Assembly: GCF_019739195.1 (NCBI RefSeq)
Contig: NZ_JAHHDS010000003.1
Location: 744,001 to 808,000, forward strand
Length of the DNA: 64,000 nt
Source: Microcella sp.
GTDB taxonomy: Bacteria > Actinomycetota > Actinomycetes > Actinomycetales > Microbacteriaceae
Direction: 5' to 3'
In this document: piece by piece, positions 29,457-38,400 of the stretch
Position numbering within the stretch: position 1 is the first letter of the stretch
Layout: the number at the start of each line of letters is the position of its first letter
The notes under the pieces: model-generated
Told to the model about the DNA's origin: nothing
Seen by the model: the letters and a program-made list of their open reading frames with translations, nothing else
The model's database searches: none
Translations under genes and position numbers: made by a program

Positions 29457-30637
29457 CGCTCGGCCTCCGAGAGGGGAACGGTCATCATGACGGTCGTTCC
29501 GTCAGGCCCCGACCAGACCCGCACCGTGCCGCCCACCTGAGCAATGCGATCAGTGATCGACGCGCGCACCCCGAGCCGATCGTCAGCGATCTCGGCAGGA
29601 TCGAAACCGACACCGTCGTCGACGACGAGCACGGTCACCTGCCCGGTACGCTCACCGACGACGATCTCGGCGCGATCTGTCGACGCGTGCTGCACAACGT
29701 TGTCGAGGGCCGCCCGCACCGCACCCATGACGGCGTGACGCACGGGCGCAGACACGCGTCCGTGCAGCGAGTCGACTCCGCTGACGTCGATGCGCACACC
29801 GCTCCACTGGTAGTCGCGCACGAGACCCAGCACCGCGTCGCCCAGGGCACTTCCGGCGCTCGACGATGCCGGGGTGTCGCCGACCGACGCCGCGTCGACC
29901 ACTCGCAGGTGCCCGCTGAGCACCGTGCGAGCGTGATCGCTGAGGGTGCCGGGCGATCGCGCGATCGCCGTCAGGTCGGCCAGCACGGTGTCGTGCACGA
30001 CGCCGGCTGCCCGACGCTCGAGCTCTCGTCGACCATCGAGATCGCGCACTTCGCGCTCGGCCGCTCGCAAGGGCTCGAGTCGCCGCGCGGTCTGCCGCTG
30101 GGCGAACGCCAGCGTCAGATAGGCGACCGCAGAGATCGAGAACACGATGAGGGGCCCGCTGCCCGACCCGATCGTCGATCCGGCCAACGCCAGCCCCACC
30201 ATGACGCTCGACTGCGCGACGACAAAGCCCACAGCCGACCACAGCAATCCGCTAACGGCGCTGCCACCGACCGCACCAACAAGGCAGATCGCCGTCGCCA
30301 CGCGATTGATGAGATAAGGCCCCGAGTCCGCGAAGCCCGGGTCGGCGGCGAGCCCGATGACGGGTACTGCGACCGAGAGCACGGCCCCGCCGATCAGGAA
30401 CACGGTCGCGGTGAGCACGGTCGAGCGCCAGATGAGCAGCAGCGCGAGCATCCCGATGCCGACGTAAGGCGCCACGATGAGAGGCAGGGTCTCGACGAGA
30501 CCACGGCTCACCTGCACATCGATGACAATCGTCGCTGAGATTCCGGCGCCGACGAGCGCGATCATGCGCTGAGTGAGGGCGAGCCCGACGACGGTGATGC
30601 GGGCCGCAGCGACGCGGGGCAGGCCGACGTCGATCAT
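29453..30637 (-). CDS. DesK-type sensor histidine kinase
   Basis: A 394-residue protein. About eight or nine membrane segments fill residues 15-185. A HisKA_3-like box follows in RRAAGVVHDTVLADLTAIA (about 212-230, His in VVHDT). An HATPase domain has the N-box DNVVQHA, G1 VVDDGVGFD, G2 RLGVRASI and GTTVMMTVPL. It should autophosphorylate in response to a membrane signal. No response regulator is encoded beside it; the neighbours are ispH (12 bp upstream) and the kinase-like membrane protein downstream. Confidence 0.8.
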   Translation of the reverse strand: MIDVGLPRVAAARITVVGLALTQRMIALVGAGISATIVIDVQVSRGLVETLPLIVAPYVGIGMLALLLIWRSTVLTATVFLIGGAVLSVAVPVIGLAADPGFADSGPYLINRVATAICLVGAVGGSAVSGLLWSAVGFVVAQSSVMVGLALAGSTIGSGSGPLIVFSISAVAYLTLAFAQRQTARRLEPLRAAEREVRDLDGRRELERRAAGVVHDTVLADLTAIARSPGTLSDHARTVLSGHLRVVDAASVGDTPASSSAGSALGDAVLGLVRDYQWSGVRIDVSGVDSLHGRVSAPVRHAVMGAVRAALDNVVQHASTDRAEIVVGERTGQVTVLVVDDGVGFDPAEIADDRLGVRASITDRIAQVGGTVRVWSGPDGTTVMMTVPLSEAER

Positions 30638-30649
30638 GGCCCGCGCTCG

Positions 30650-31726
30650 TCAGACTCGGGTGCGACCACCGAGGGCGCGTTCGTCGATATTGCCCGCCTT
30701 ATCGCGCCGCAGTTCTTTTGGCAGTGAGAACTGCAGGTCTTCTTCGGCCGTCTTGACCTCGTCGACCGTGTCGAAGCCCGCGTCTCGCAGGTCGGCGAGC
30801 ACTTGCTCGACGAGCACTTCAGGAACACTCGCGCCCGAGCTGACGCCGACAGTGGCCACACCCTCGAACCACTCTTGCTTGATCTCGCTCGCGTAATCGA
30901 TGCGATACGCGGCTTTGGCGCCGTACTCGAGCGCGACCTCGACGAGGCGAACGCTGTTCGAGCTGTTCGACGAGCCCACGATGATGACGAGATCGGTCTC
31001 GGGCGCAACCTTCTTGATCGCCACTTGGCGGTTCTGCGTCGCGTAGCAGATGTCGTCGCTCGGCGGATCCTGCAGGTGCGGGAATCGCGCGCGCAGGCGC
31101 CGCACGGTCTCCATCGTCTCGTCGACGCTCAGGGTGGTCTGCGAGAGCCAGATGAGCTCGTCGCCCTCGGGAACCTCGATGCGGTCGGCTTCGTCGGGGT
31201 CGTTCACGAGAATCGTGCGCTCGGGCGCGTGACCCATCGTGCCCTCGACCTCTTCATGGCCAGCGTGGCCGATGAGCAGAATGCGGTAATCCTGCTTCGC
31301 GAACCGCACGGCCTCGCGATGCACCTTCGTGACAAGCGGGCACGTGGCATCGATGGCCTGCAGCTCACGATCGGCAGCGCCCTGCACCACGGCAGGGCTC
31401 ACGCCGTGGGCCGAAAAAACGATGTGCGAGCCCGGAGGCACCTCGTCGACCTCGTCGACGAAGATCGCGCCCTGCTTCTCGAGCTCGGTCACGACGTGGA
31501 TGTTGTGCACGATCTGCTTGCGCACGTACACGGGAGCCCCGTATTGCTCAAGAGCCTTTTCGACAGCGATCACTGCGCGATCGACTCCGGCGCAGTAACC
31601 GCGCGGCGCGGCCAGCAGCACGCGTTTCGGGCGATCGACCGGCAGGGGAACAAGGCGCTCCCGGCGTTGCGGGATCACCGGGGTCGTCAGCGTCGAGCCG
31701 AAGGCGCCGTTCGAGATCGTGGTCAC
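30650..31726 (-). CDS. ispH: 4-hydroxy-3-methylbut-2-enyl diphosphate reductase
   Basis: A 358-residue Fe-S enzyme, the last step of the MEP isoprenoid pathway, making IPP and DMAPP. The three cluster cysteines lie in [18 protein letters not shown] and [11 protein letters not shown]; the catalytic Glu/Thr region [13 protein letters not shown] and [12 protein letters not shown] are present. The start is the GTG at 31726 (VTTISNGAF). The N-terminal tail of about 35 residues before [14 protein letters not shown] is longer than in E. coli, as is usual in actinobacteria. The kinase-like pair follows 12 bp downstream. Its product feeds UppS encoded at 45 kb. Confidence 0.95.
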   Translation of the reverse strand: MTTISNGAFGSTLTTPVIPQRRERLVPLPVDRPKRVLLAAPRGYCAGVDRAVIAVEKALEQYGAPVYVRKQIVHNIHVVTELEKQGAIFVDEVDEVPPGSHIVFSAHGVSPAVVQGAADRELQAIDATCPLVTKVHREAVRFAKQDYRILLIGHAGHEEVEGTMGHAPERTILVNDPDEADRIEVPEGDELIWLSQTTLSVDETMETVRRLRARFPHLQDPPSDDICYATQNRQVAIKKVAPETDLVIIVGSSNSSNSVRLVEVALEYGAKAAYRIDYASEIKQEWFEGVATVGVSSGASVPEVLVEQVLADLRDAGFDTVDEVKTAEEDLQFSLPKELRRDKAGNIDERALGGRTRV

Positions 31727-31797
31727 GAGCCCCAGTCTACGAGTGGCCGCCTGCACGTGAGCTTCAGCAGAGCCGACCTCTCGAGTCTCGCCGTTGT

Positions 31798-32655
31798 TTA
31801 CTCCACATCTCGTCGCATCGTGGTGAGTGAGGCCGCGACGAGCAGCACCGCAGCGAGAGCGGCGAGTATCACGCCGCCCTGCCACCAGAGCAGAGCATCC
31901 ACCTCCGATGCCGGTATCGAGGAATCGAAAGCGTTGAGCGAACTGAAGAGGCCGGCCCCGACGAGCGCATCCGTCGCCGCGCCGGGTAGGAACCGCCCGA
32001 GCGACGCCGACCACTCCCACACGTTCGCCACCAGGCGCAGAATCGGCTCGACGAACTGAGTGAAGGCGAGCACGATGACGATGGCAGCGATCTGGCTCGT
32101 CAGCAGCGCTCCGAGTCCGAGGCCGAGCAGCGACCACAGTGCTGTTGCCAGCAACGTACGCATCAGCACGGCGATGACCTCGGGCTCGTCGAGCGCCGTC
32201 GACTCGCCGAGCGCGGCGAGCACCGGGGCTCCGAGTCCGACCGAGCCGACGAGACCCATCACGCCGTACAGCGCGCCCATGAGCGCTGCGACGATTCCCT
32301 TCGCCGCGAGCACGACCCCGCGGCGGGGCTGAGCGAGCACGGTGGGTGTGAGCGTGCCGTGGCGGTATTCGGTGGTCGCGAGAAGCGCACCGAAGAGCAG
32401 CAGAATGACGAGACCGACCGCCGTGACGCTGCTGTAGACGAGATTCGCCGTGACGACGGGGTCGAGCTCGGGTGCCGAAGCGCCAGCGCCAGCGAGCTGA
32501 GAACCCAGGTCGCTGAAGAAGAAGGCGAGGCCGGCAGCCGTCATTCCCACGTACGCCACCATGATGAGACCGAGCAGCCACCACGCCTTGAGTGAGAAGA
32601 CCTTCGCGAACTCGGCGGCCGTGGCACGCGTGAGGTTCGAGGCGAGAGCGGTCAT
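31798..32655 (-). CDS. ABC-2 type transporter permease
   Basis: A 285-residue membrane protein with six segments, including [15 protein letters not shown] at the first loop and [31 protein letters not shown], the ABC-2 signature region (about 85-110). Its start overlaps the stop of the ATPase gene upstream, so the two form one exporter, perhaps for a lantibiotic-like peptide or antibiotic. The substrate is not evident. Confidence 0.85.
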   Translation of the reverse strand: MTALASNLTRATAAEFAKVFSLKAWWLLGLIMVAYVGMTAAGLAFFFSDLGSQLAGAGASAPELDPVVTANLVYSSVTAVGLVILLLFGALLATTEYRHGTLTPTVLAQPRRGVVLAAKGIVAALMGALYGVMGLVGSVGLGAPVLAALGESTALDEPEVIAVLMRTLLATALWSLLGLGLGALLTSQIAAIVIVLAFTQFVEPILRLVANVWEWSASLGRFLPGAATDALVGAGLFSSLNAFDSSIPASEVDALLWWQGGVILAALAAVLLVAASLTTMRRDVE

Positions 32656-33572
32656 GCTGCGCCCTCCTCAGCGGCGGCATCGCCCTGGTCGGCGGTGAGC
32701 GCGAGGAACACCGACTCGAGCCCGTCGCCTTCGTTGCTGAGGTGCGTGAGCGCGAGGCCTGCGTCGCGCGCGACCTCGCCCGTGCGGGCTACATCGAGAC
32801 CGAGCACCGTCAATCCCGCGGCGCCGGGCTCGACAGAGGCGCCGGCGCGCGTGAGGGCATCCGCGAGAGCCGGCCGATCTGATGCGTCGACACGCACGCG
32901 CGTCGTTCCCGCCTCGAGCTCGTCGAGTGTGCCGTCGAAGACGATGCGGCCATGACGGATGACCACGACATCGTCGACCGTCTGCTGCACTTCTCCCAGC
33001 ACGTGCGATGAGAGCAGCACGGTGCGGCCTTCGGCGGCGAGCGAGCGCAAGAGCGATCGCATCCAGCGGATGCCGTCGGGGTCGAGCCCGTTGATCGGCT
33101 CGTCGAGCACGAGGGCCGCGGGGTCGCCGAGCAGGGCGCTCGCGAGACCGAGGCGCTGTCTCATGCCGAGCGAGTATCCGCCGACAGCGCGGCGAGCGGC
33201 GTGGGTGAGGCCCACCTGCTCGAGCACGGTGTCGACGCGAGAACGATCGATGCCCGCCGCGAGAGCGAACGCGGCGAGATGCGCGCGCCCACTGCGGCCG
33301 GGGTGGAAGACATCCGCCGAGAGCGAGCCCCCGACGCGATGCGCAGGGCGATCGAGGTCGCGATAGCGCTGCCCGTCGATGAGTGCCGAGCCCGCAGTGG
33401 GCCGGTTGAGACCCAGCAGAATGCGCAGCGTCGAAGTCTTGCCGGCGCCGTTCGGGCCGAGAAAACCGGTGACGCGGCCGGGTTCGGCCGTGAACGACAC
33501 ATCGCGCAGCGCCGTCACCTCGCCGTACACCTTGGTCAGCGAGTCAATGACGAGCGGCGTGGGCGTGGTCAT
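32652..33572 (-). CDS. ABC transporter ATP-binding protein
   Basis: A 306-residue ATPase, start at the ATG at 33572. Walker [11 protein letters not shown] (about 38), a signature region [14 protein letters not shown], Walker [16 protein letters not shown] and switch His SSHVLGEV match the bacitracin/lantibiotic (BcrA-like) exporter ATPases. A C-terminal domain of about 90 residues follows. It is divergent from xseA and precedes its permease partner with a 4-bp overlap. Confidence 0.92.
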   Translation of the reverse strand: MTTPTPLVIDSLTKVYGEVTALRDVSFTAEPGRVTGFLGPNGAGKTSTLRILLGLNRPTAGSALIDGQRYRDLDRPAHRVGGSLSADVFHPGRSGRAHLAAFALAAGIDRSRVDTVLEQVGLTHAARRAVGGYSLGMRQRLGLASALLGDPAALVLDEPINGLDPDGIRWMRSLLRSLAAEGRTVLLSSHVLGEVQQTVDDVVVIRHGRIVFDGTLDELEAGTTRVRVDASDRPALADALTRAGASVEPGAAGLTVLGLDVARTGEVARDAGLALTHLSNEGDGLESVFLALTADQGDAAAEEGAA

Positions 33573-33647
33573 GCGTCTCCGAACGATCGGGGGTCGGCTG
33601 TCTCGACTACCCTGGCGAACACCGCCGATCGATGCAAGGAGGGGCGT

Positions 33648-34907
33648 ATGTCTGAAGACCCGACCGCCCCGTCGCCAGGTGGTGCGGCCTCGAGTGCCGA
33701 TGCCCCGTGGCCCGTCGGCCAGCTCTCGGCAAAGCTCAAGGACTACATCGACCGGCTCGGCCAGGTCTGGGTCGACGGCGAGATCGCGCAATGGGGTGTC
33801 TCGGGCGGCAACGTGTACGGCAAGCTCAAAGATGTCTCGATGGATGCGACGGTCTCGTTCGTCATCTGGTCGTCGGTGCGCGCCACCTTGCCCGAGGGGC
33901 TGGGCCAGGGCGACCGGGTGACCGCGCTCGTCAAGGCAAACTGGTGGGTCAAGGGCGGCACGCTCACGATGCAGGTATCGCAGATGCGCCGCGTCGGGCT
34001 CGGTGACCTGCTCGAGCGACTCGAGCGTCTGCGCGCAACGCTCGCGGCCGAAGGCCTGTTCTCGCCCGAACGCAAGCAGCGGCTACCCTTCCTGCCCCAG
34101 TGCATCGGGCTCGTGACCGGCAAAGACAGCGACGCCGAGAAAGACGTGCTGCGCAACGCCCAACTGCGGTGGCCGTCGGTGCGCTTCCGTGTCGTGCACG
34201 CCGCCGTGCAGGGCGACAAGGCCGTCGCCGAGGTCTCAGCGGGCATCCGGCTATTGGATGCTGACCCCGACGTCGACGTCATCATCGTCGCCCGGGGCGG
34301 CGGCGACTTTCAGAACCTGCTGCCGTTCAGCGACGAGAGCCTCGTGCGCACGGCCGCCGCCTGCGCGACCCCTCTCGTCAGCGCGATCGGCCACGAGAAC
34401 GATCGGCCGCTTCTTGACGAGGTCGCCGACCTGCGCGCCTCGACGCCCACCGATGCGGCCAAGCGCGTTGTGCCCGATGTCACCGAAGAGATCGCGCGCG
34501 TGCAGCAGGCGCGCTCGCGCATGCTCTCTCGCGTGACGGCCACGATCGGCGCTGAGGTCGAGCGCATCGCGGCCATCAGGTCGCGCCCCGTGCTCGCCGA
34601 CGCTGCGTGGATCGTCGACACCCGCGCCGACGAGCTGACCCGGGCCGTCGCCCGGGGTGTCGAGCTCACCCATCGCCTGCTCGAGCGCGCGGGTATCGAC
34701 CTCGAGGAGCGACGCACCCAGTTGCGCGCGCTCTCACCGCAGCGCACGCTCGATCGCGGCTACGCGATCGCTCAGACCGACGACGGAGCCGTGCTGCGGT
34801 CAGCCGCATCGGCAGTGCCCGGCTCTCGGGTGCGTCTCACGCTCGCCGACGGGCGCATCGCGACGGTCGTCGAGACTCCCACCGACAGTGCAGAAAGGCC
34901 CGCCTAG
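33648..34907 (+). CDS. xseA: Exodeoxyribonuclease VII large subunit
   Basis: A 419-residue protein starting at the ATG at 33648, with AGGAGGGG upstream. An N-terminal OB fold (about 20-115: [27 protein letters not shown]) is followed by the catalytic domain (about 130-330) with [18 protein letters not shown]-like and [20 protein letters not shown] motifs, then a coiled coil and the short C-terminal segment [13 protein letters not shown]. With XseB it degrades single-stranded DNA to oligonucleotides. xseB starts 1 bp after its stop. Confidence 0.95.
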   Translation: MSEDPTAPSPGGAASSADAPWPVGQLSAKLKDYIDRLGQVWVDGEIAQWGVSGGNVYGKLKDVSMDATVSFVIWSSVRATLPEGLGQGDRVTALVKANWWVKGGTLTMQVSQMRRVGLGDLLERLERLRATLAAEGLFSPERKQRLPFLPQCIGLVTGKDSDAEKDVLRNAQLRWPSVRFRVVHAAVQGDKAVAEVSAGIRLLDADPDVDVIIVARGGGDFQNLLPFSDESLVRTAAACATPLVSAIGHENDRPLLDEVADLRASTPTDAAKRVVPDVTEEIARVQQARSRMLSRVTATIGAEVERIAAIRSRPVLADAAWIVDTRADELTRAVARGVELTHRLLERAGIDLEERRTQLRALSPQRTLDRGYAIAQTDDGAVLRSAASAVPGSRVRLTLADGRIATVVETPTDSAERPA

Positions 34908-34908
34908 C

Positions 34909-35163
34909 ATGGCTACCGTGACCCCGAACAACGCCGCTGACCCCGCTGCGTCTGCCGGCGATCTCGACACCGAGGGCCTCAGCTACGAACAGGCGCGCGA
35001 CGAGCTCGTGAAGGTCGTGACCGAGCTCGAGCAGGGCGGCGCGACTCTCGAGCAGTCGATCGCTCTCTGGGAGCGCGGCGAGGCGCTCGCCCGACGCTGC
35101 GAAGAGTGGCTCATCGGTGCGAAGCAGCGGCTCGATGCCGCGCGCGCTGCGGTCGAAGGCTGA
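34909..35163 (+). CDS. xseB: Exodeoxyribonuclease VII small subunit
   Basis: An 84-residue helical protein. [21 protein letters not shown] and [23 protein letters not shown] are the family core (about 22-68). Several copies bind the XseA coiled coil. The ATG at 34909 follows the xseA stop directly. Its N-terminal tail (1-20) is Ala/Asn-rich and disordered. Confidence 0.95.
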   Translation: MATVTPNNAADPAASAGDLDTEGLSYEQARDELVKVVTELEQGGATLEQSIALWERGEALARRCEEWLIGAKQRLDAARAAVEG

Positions 35164-35167
35164 CCGC

Positions 35168-35797
35168 ATGCCCGAAGAACCTCCCGTCGTCGCCGAGCTC
35201 GGCAGGCCCGAGACCCCCGACGAGAAGGCGGCCCGCATAGCCGAAGCCCGACGGCGACGGCGCTCGAATCAGACCGCCAAGAACCTCGCACTCTCGATCG
35301 CCGCATCTCTCGGCATCGTGCTGTTTCTCGTGCTCGTCGTCGTGCGCCCTGATCCGGCACCCCTCGTCATCGACCACCTCGCGGCCGCCGGCGAGGCCGA
35401 GCAGAGCCTGGGCGAGACCGTCGCGGCACCGATCGTGCCGCCGACGTGGGTCGCGAACCGCGCCGAGCTGGCGGGCTCGGGCGGCGTCGACGAGTGGACG
35501 ATCGGCTTCATCACCGCCGACGACACCTTCATCGGCCTGGTGCAGGGCTTCGACGCCAACCCCACGTGGCTGCGCGACACGCTGCGCAACGCGGGCGACG
35601 GCGACGAGATCGACATCGCGGGCCTGACCTGGCAGCGCTTCGATCGACGCGGTGTCGACGGCGTCGGCCTGCGCGAGTACGCCCTCGTGACCGAGACCGG
35701 CAGCAGCACGATCGTGCTCTACGGCACCGCGGTCGATGCAGACTTCGCCTTGCTCGCCACGGCGGTCGCCGCCGATCTGCCTGCCACCATCGACTGA
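35168..35797 (+). CDS. DUF4245 membrane-anchored protein
   Basis: A 209-residue protein starting at the ATG at 35168, 4 bp after xseB. A basic N-terminus (EARRRRRSNQTAKNL) precedes one membrane segment (about 42-63, LALSIAASLGIVLFLVLVVV). An extracytoplasmic domain follows (PTWVANRAEL...WTIGFITADDTFIGLVQG), the pattern of DUF4245, an actinobacterial family of unknown role that commonly sits beside xseAB. Confidence 0.85.
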   Translation: MPEEPPVVAELGRPETPDEKAARIAEARRRRRSNQTAKNLALSIAASLGIVLFLVLVVVRPDPAPLVIDHLAAAGEAEQSLGETVAAPIVPPTWVANRAELAGSGGVDEWTIGFITADDTFIGLVQGFDANPTWLRDTLRNAGDGDEIDIAGLTWQRFDRRGVDGVGLREYALVTETGSSTIVLYGTAVDADFALLATAVAADLPATID

Positions 35798-35862
35798 GGC
35801 GGCTACGCTCGTATCTCGGCTGAGACCCTAGGCCCGACCGTTGAGCGTCTGGCAGGAGCGTG

Positions 35863-36501
35863 ATGACGAACGAGAGACCCCGGCCCGACAAGGTCTGGAA
35901 CGAGATGCTGCGCGGCAACGAGCGGTTCGTGGCCGGTGAGCCCCAGCATCCACGACAAGACGTCGACCGTCGCGGCGAGCTCGCCGCCGCCCAGGCGCCC
36001 CGCGCCGCCCTCTTCGGGTGCAGCGACTCGCGCCTCGCCGCCGAAATCATCTTCGACAAGGGTCTCGGCGACCTCTTCGTCGTACGCAACGCGGGTCAGG
36101 TGATCAGCGACAGCGTCATCGGCTCGCTCGAGTATGCGGTCGCGGTGCTCGGCGTGCCCCTCATCGTCGTGCTCGGGCATGACGAGTGCGGCGCGGTCAA
36201 GGCCGCCATCGACGCCGAGACGCCTGACGCCCCACCGCTGCCCGTGCACATTCAGGGGATCGTCGATCAGATCGCTCCCGCCGTCGAGCGCGTGCGGCTC
36301 GCCGCTGGCACGACGACGACAGCGGCGCTCGACGCGCACGAGGTCGGCCGACAGCACCTGCGCGACACCGTCGGGGCTCTGCTCGCGGCGAGCGAGCTGA
36401 TCAGCGACGAGGTCGCCGCCGGTACGCTGGGCATCGTCGGCGCGAACTACCGGCTGCTCGAAGGCCGCGTTGTGCCCGACGTCGCGCTGGGTCGACTCTG
36501 A
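35863..36501 (+). CDS. Beta-class carbonic anhydrase
   Basis: A 212-residue zinc enzyme interconverting CO2 and bicarbonate. Zinc ligands and the active-site dyad are visible: C-S-D-S-R in [15 protein letters not shown] (about 47) and His-x2-Cys in [12 protein letters not shown] (about 105). I chose the ATG at 35863, 5 nt after AGGAG; the GTG directly before it is too close to the ribosome site. It lies 2.3 kb from the dab bicarbonate-uptake operon, so it may help balance cytoplasmic CO2 and bicarbonate, though it is on the other strand. Confidence 0.93.
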   Translation: MTNERPRPDKVWNEMLRGNERFVAGEPQHPRQDVDRRGELAAAQAPRAALFGCSDSRLAAEIIFDKGLGDLFVVRNAGQVISDSVIGSLEYAVAVLGVPLIVVLGHDECGAVKAAIDAETPDAPPLPVHIQGIVDQIAPAVERVRLAAGTTTTAALDAHEVGRQHLRDTVGALLAASELISDEVAAGTLGIVGANYRLLEGRVVPDVALGRL

Positions 36502-36545
36502 CCCGCGAACCGCACACCCCTCCAGACCAGAAGGATCACACTGCC

Positions 36546-37949
36546 GTGAGCGACACGACCGACGCCGACTTCCGCATCGAGCACGACACCATGGGCGAGG
36601 TGCGCGTGCCGCGCAGCGCTCTCTACCGCGCGCAGACGCAGCGCGCCGTCGAGAACTTCCCGATCTCGGGCTCGGGCCTCGAACCCGGGCAGATCGTCGC
36701 GCTCGCGCAGATCAAGCGCGCCGCTGCTCTCGTCAACGCCGAGCTGGGAATTTTGGATGCTGCGCTCGCGCACGCCATCGTCGGCGCCGCCGATCAGATC
36801 ATCGCGGGTCAGCACCACGACCAGTTCCCCGTCGACACCTACCAGACCGGCTCGGGCACGAGCTCGAACATGAACATGAACGAGGTACTCGCGACGCTCG
36901 CGTCGACCGATGCGCTCGCCGTGCACCCGAACGACCACGTGAACGCCTCGCAGTCGTCGAACGACGTCTTTCCGACCTCGGTGCACCTCGCCGTGACCGA
37001 CGCTCTGCTGCGCGACCTGATTCCGGCTCTTGAGCACCTCGCCGAAGCCCTCGAGGTGAAGGCCGAGCTCTGGAAGACCGCGGTCAAGGCGGGCCGCACG
37101 CACCTCATGGACGCGACGCCGGTGACCCTCGGTCAGGAGTTCGCGGGCTATGCGCGGCAAGTGCGGCTCGGCGTCGCGCGCGTGCGCTCGACGATCGAGC
37201 GCGTTGCCGAAGTGCCGCTCGGCGGCACGGCAACGGGTACCGGCATCAACACCCCGCTCGGCTTCTCGCAGAAAGTCATCGCCGAGCTCGCCACGTCGAC
37301 GGGTCTGCCGATCACCGAGGCCCTCGATCATTTCGAGGCCCAGGGAGCACGCGACGGTCTCGTCGAGGCCTCCGGCGCGCTGCGGGTGATCGCCGTCTCT
37401 CTCACGAAGATCTGCAACGACATCCGCTGGATGGGCTCCGGGCCCAACACGGGTCTCGCCGAATTGCACATTCCTGACCTGCAGCCCGGCTCGTCGATCA
37501 TGCCCGGCAAGGTCAACCCCGTCGTTCCTGAGGCAGTGCTCATGGTCTGCGCGCGCGTCATCGGCAACGACGCCACGATCGCGTGGGCCGGTGCCTCAGG
37601 CTCGTTCGAGCTCAACGTGGCCATCCCGGTCATGGGAACCTCACTGCTCGAATCGATCCGCCTGCTGGCGAACTCGACGCGCGTGCTCGCCGACAAGACC
37701 GTGTCGGGTCTCGAGGCCAACCTCGACCGCGCGCGGGCTCTCGCCGAGAGCTCACCCTCGATCGTGACCCCGCTCAACCGGGTGATCGGCTACGAGGCCG
37801 CCGCGAAGATCGCCAAGCACTCGGTAGCCGAGGGGCTCACGATTCGCGAAGCAGTCATCGACCTCGGCTTCGTCGAGCGCGGCGAGGTCACGCTCGAGCA
37901 ACTCGACAGCGCGCTCGACGTGCTGAAGATGACCGCTCCCGGTCTCTAG
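36546..37949 (+). CDS. fumC: Class II fumarate hydratase
   Basis: A 467-residue TCA-cycle enzyme converting fumarate to malate. The signature [11 protein letters not shown] is at about 317-327, [12 protein letters not shown] at about 98, and the catalytic His region [11 protein letters not shown] at about 183. Length and motifs match FumC rather than aspartase. The start is the GTG at 36546 after AAGGA. It sits 44 bp after the carbonic anhydrase gene and may share its transcript. Confidence 0.96.
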   Translation: MSDTTDADFRIEHDTMGEVRVPRSALYRAQTQRAVENFPISGSGLEPGQIVALAQIKRAAALVNAELGILDAALAHAIVGAADQIIAGQHHDQFPVDTYQTGSGTSSNMNMNEVLATLASTDALAVHPNDHVNASQSSNDVFPTSVHLAVTDALLRDLIPALEHLAEALEVKAELWKTAVKAGRTHLMDATPVTLGQEFAGYARQVRLGVARVRSTIERVAEVPLGGTATGTGINTPLGFSQKVIAELATSTGLPITEALDHFEAQGARDGLVEASGALRVIAVSLTKICNDIRWMGSGPNTGLAELHIPDLQPGSSIMPGKVNPVVPEAVLMVCARVIGNDATIAWAGASGSFELNVAIPVMGTSLLESIRLLANSTRVLADKTVSGLEANLDRARALAESSPSIVTPLNRVIGYEAAAKIAKHSVAEGLTIREAVIDLGFVERGEVTLEQLDSALDVLKMTAPGL

Positions 37950-38076
37950 ACCTCACCACCGAAGCGGTCCGCGTCGGAGTCGTTGAGTCTCCTGATCCGC
38001 ACCACCGGTTCGAGAAGCGTTCGCGGGCATCCGACACGGACCGCAGGCCCAGCGTAGCCCGGCCATCTGCGTCGCG

Positions 38077-38400
38077 TCAGCGGAAGTAGTGGGGCCGGCT
38101 CACGAAGGTGTCGGAGACGAACATAACGCCAGCCGTGAGGTCGAGCAGCGATCGCAGACCCTCGATGAGGTCGTCGGCGCGATCGTCAGGCACCACGGTG
38201 ATGATGAGGGTGAGCGCATCGCGGTCGTTGAACAGCTGCCTGCCCTCGTGGGCACCGTGGTGCCCGAGACCGGTCACGGCCGGCAAGCTCGTATAGCCGG
38301 TGGCGCCCGCAGCGACGATCTGGCGACGCACCGCGTCGGCGTCGACGGTGCGCGCCACGACCTCGATCTTGGTCATCTTGGTCAATGCTTCGCGGCTCAT
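38077..38400 (-). CDS. PII-like protein of the dab inorganic carbon operon
   Basis: A 107-residue protein. The start is the ATG at 38400, which overlaps the dabA stop (ATGA) and has AGGAGG 6 nt upstream. The region KIEVVARTVDADAVRRQIVAAGATGYT (about 9-36) and LTLIITVVPDDRADDLIEGLRSLLD (about 58-83) fit the ferredoxin-like PII fold, including the LGHHGAHEGRQL loop where PII proteins have the T-loop. PII-like proteins of this type are known partners of DIC transport loci. It probably binds a small ligand and tunes DabAB; that is inference from context. Confidence 0.8.
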   Translation of the reverse strand: MSREALTKMTKIEVVARTVDADAVRRQIVAAGATGYTSLPAVTGLGHHGAHEGRQLFNDRDALTLIITVVPDDRADDLIEGLRSLLDLTAGVMFVSDTFVSRPHYFR

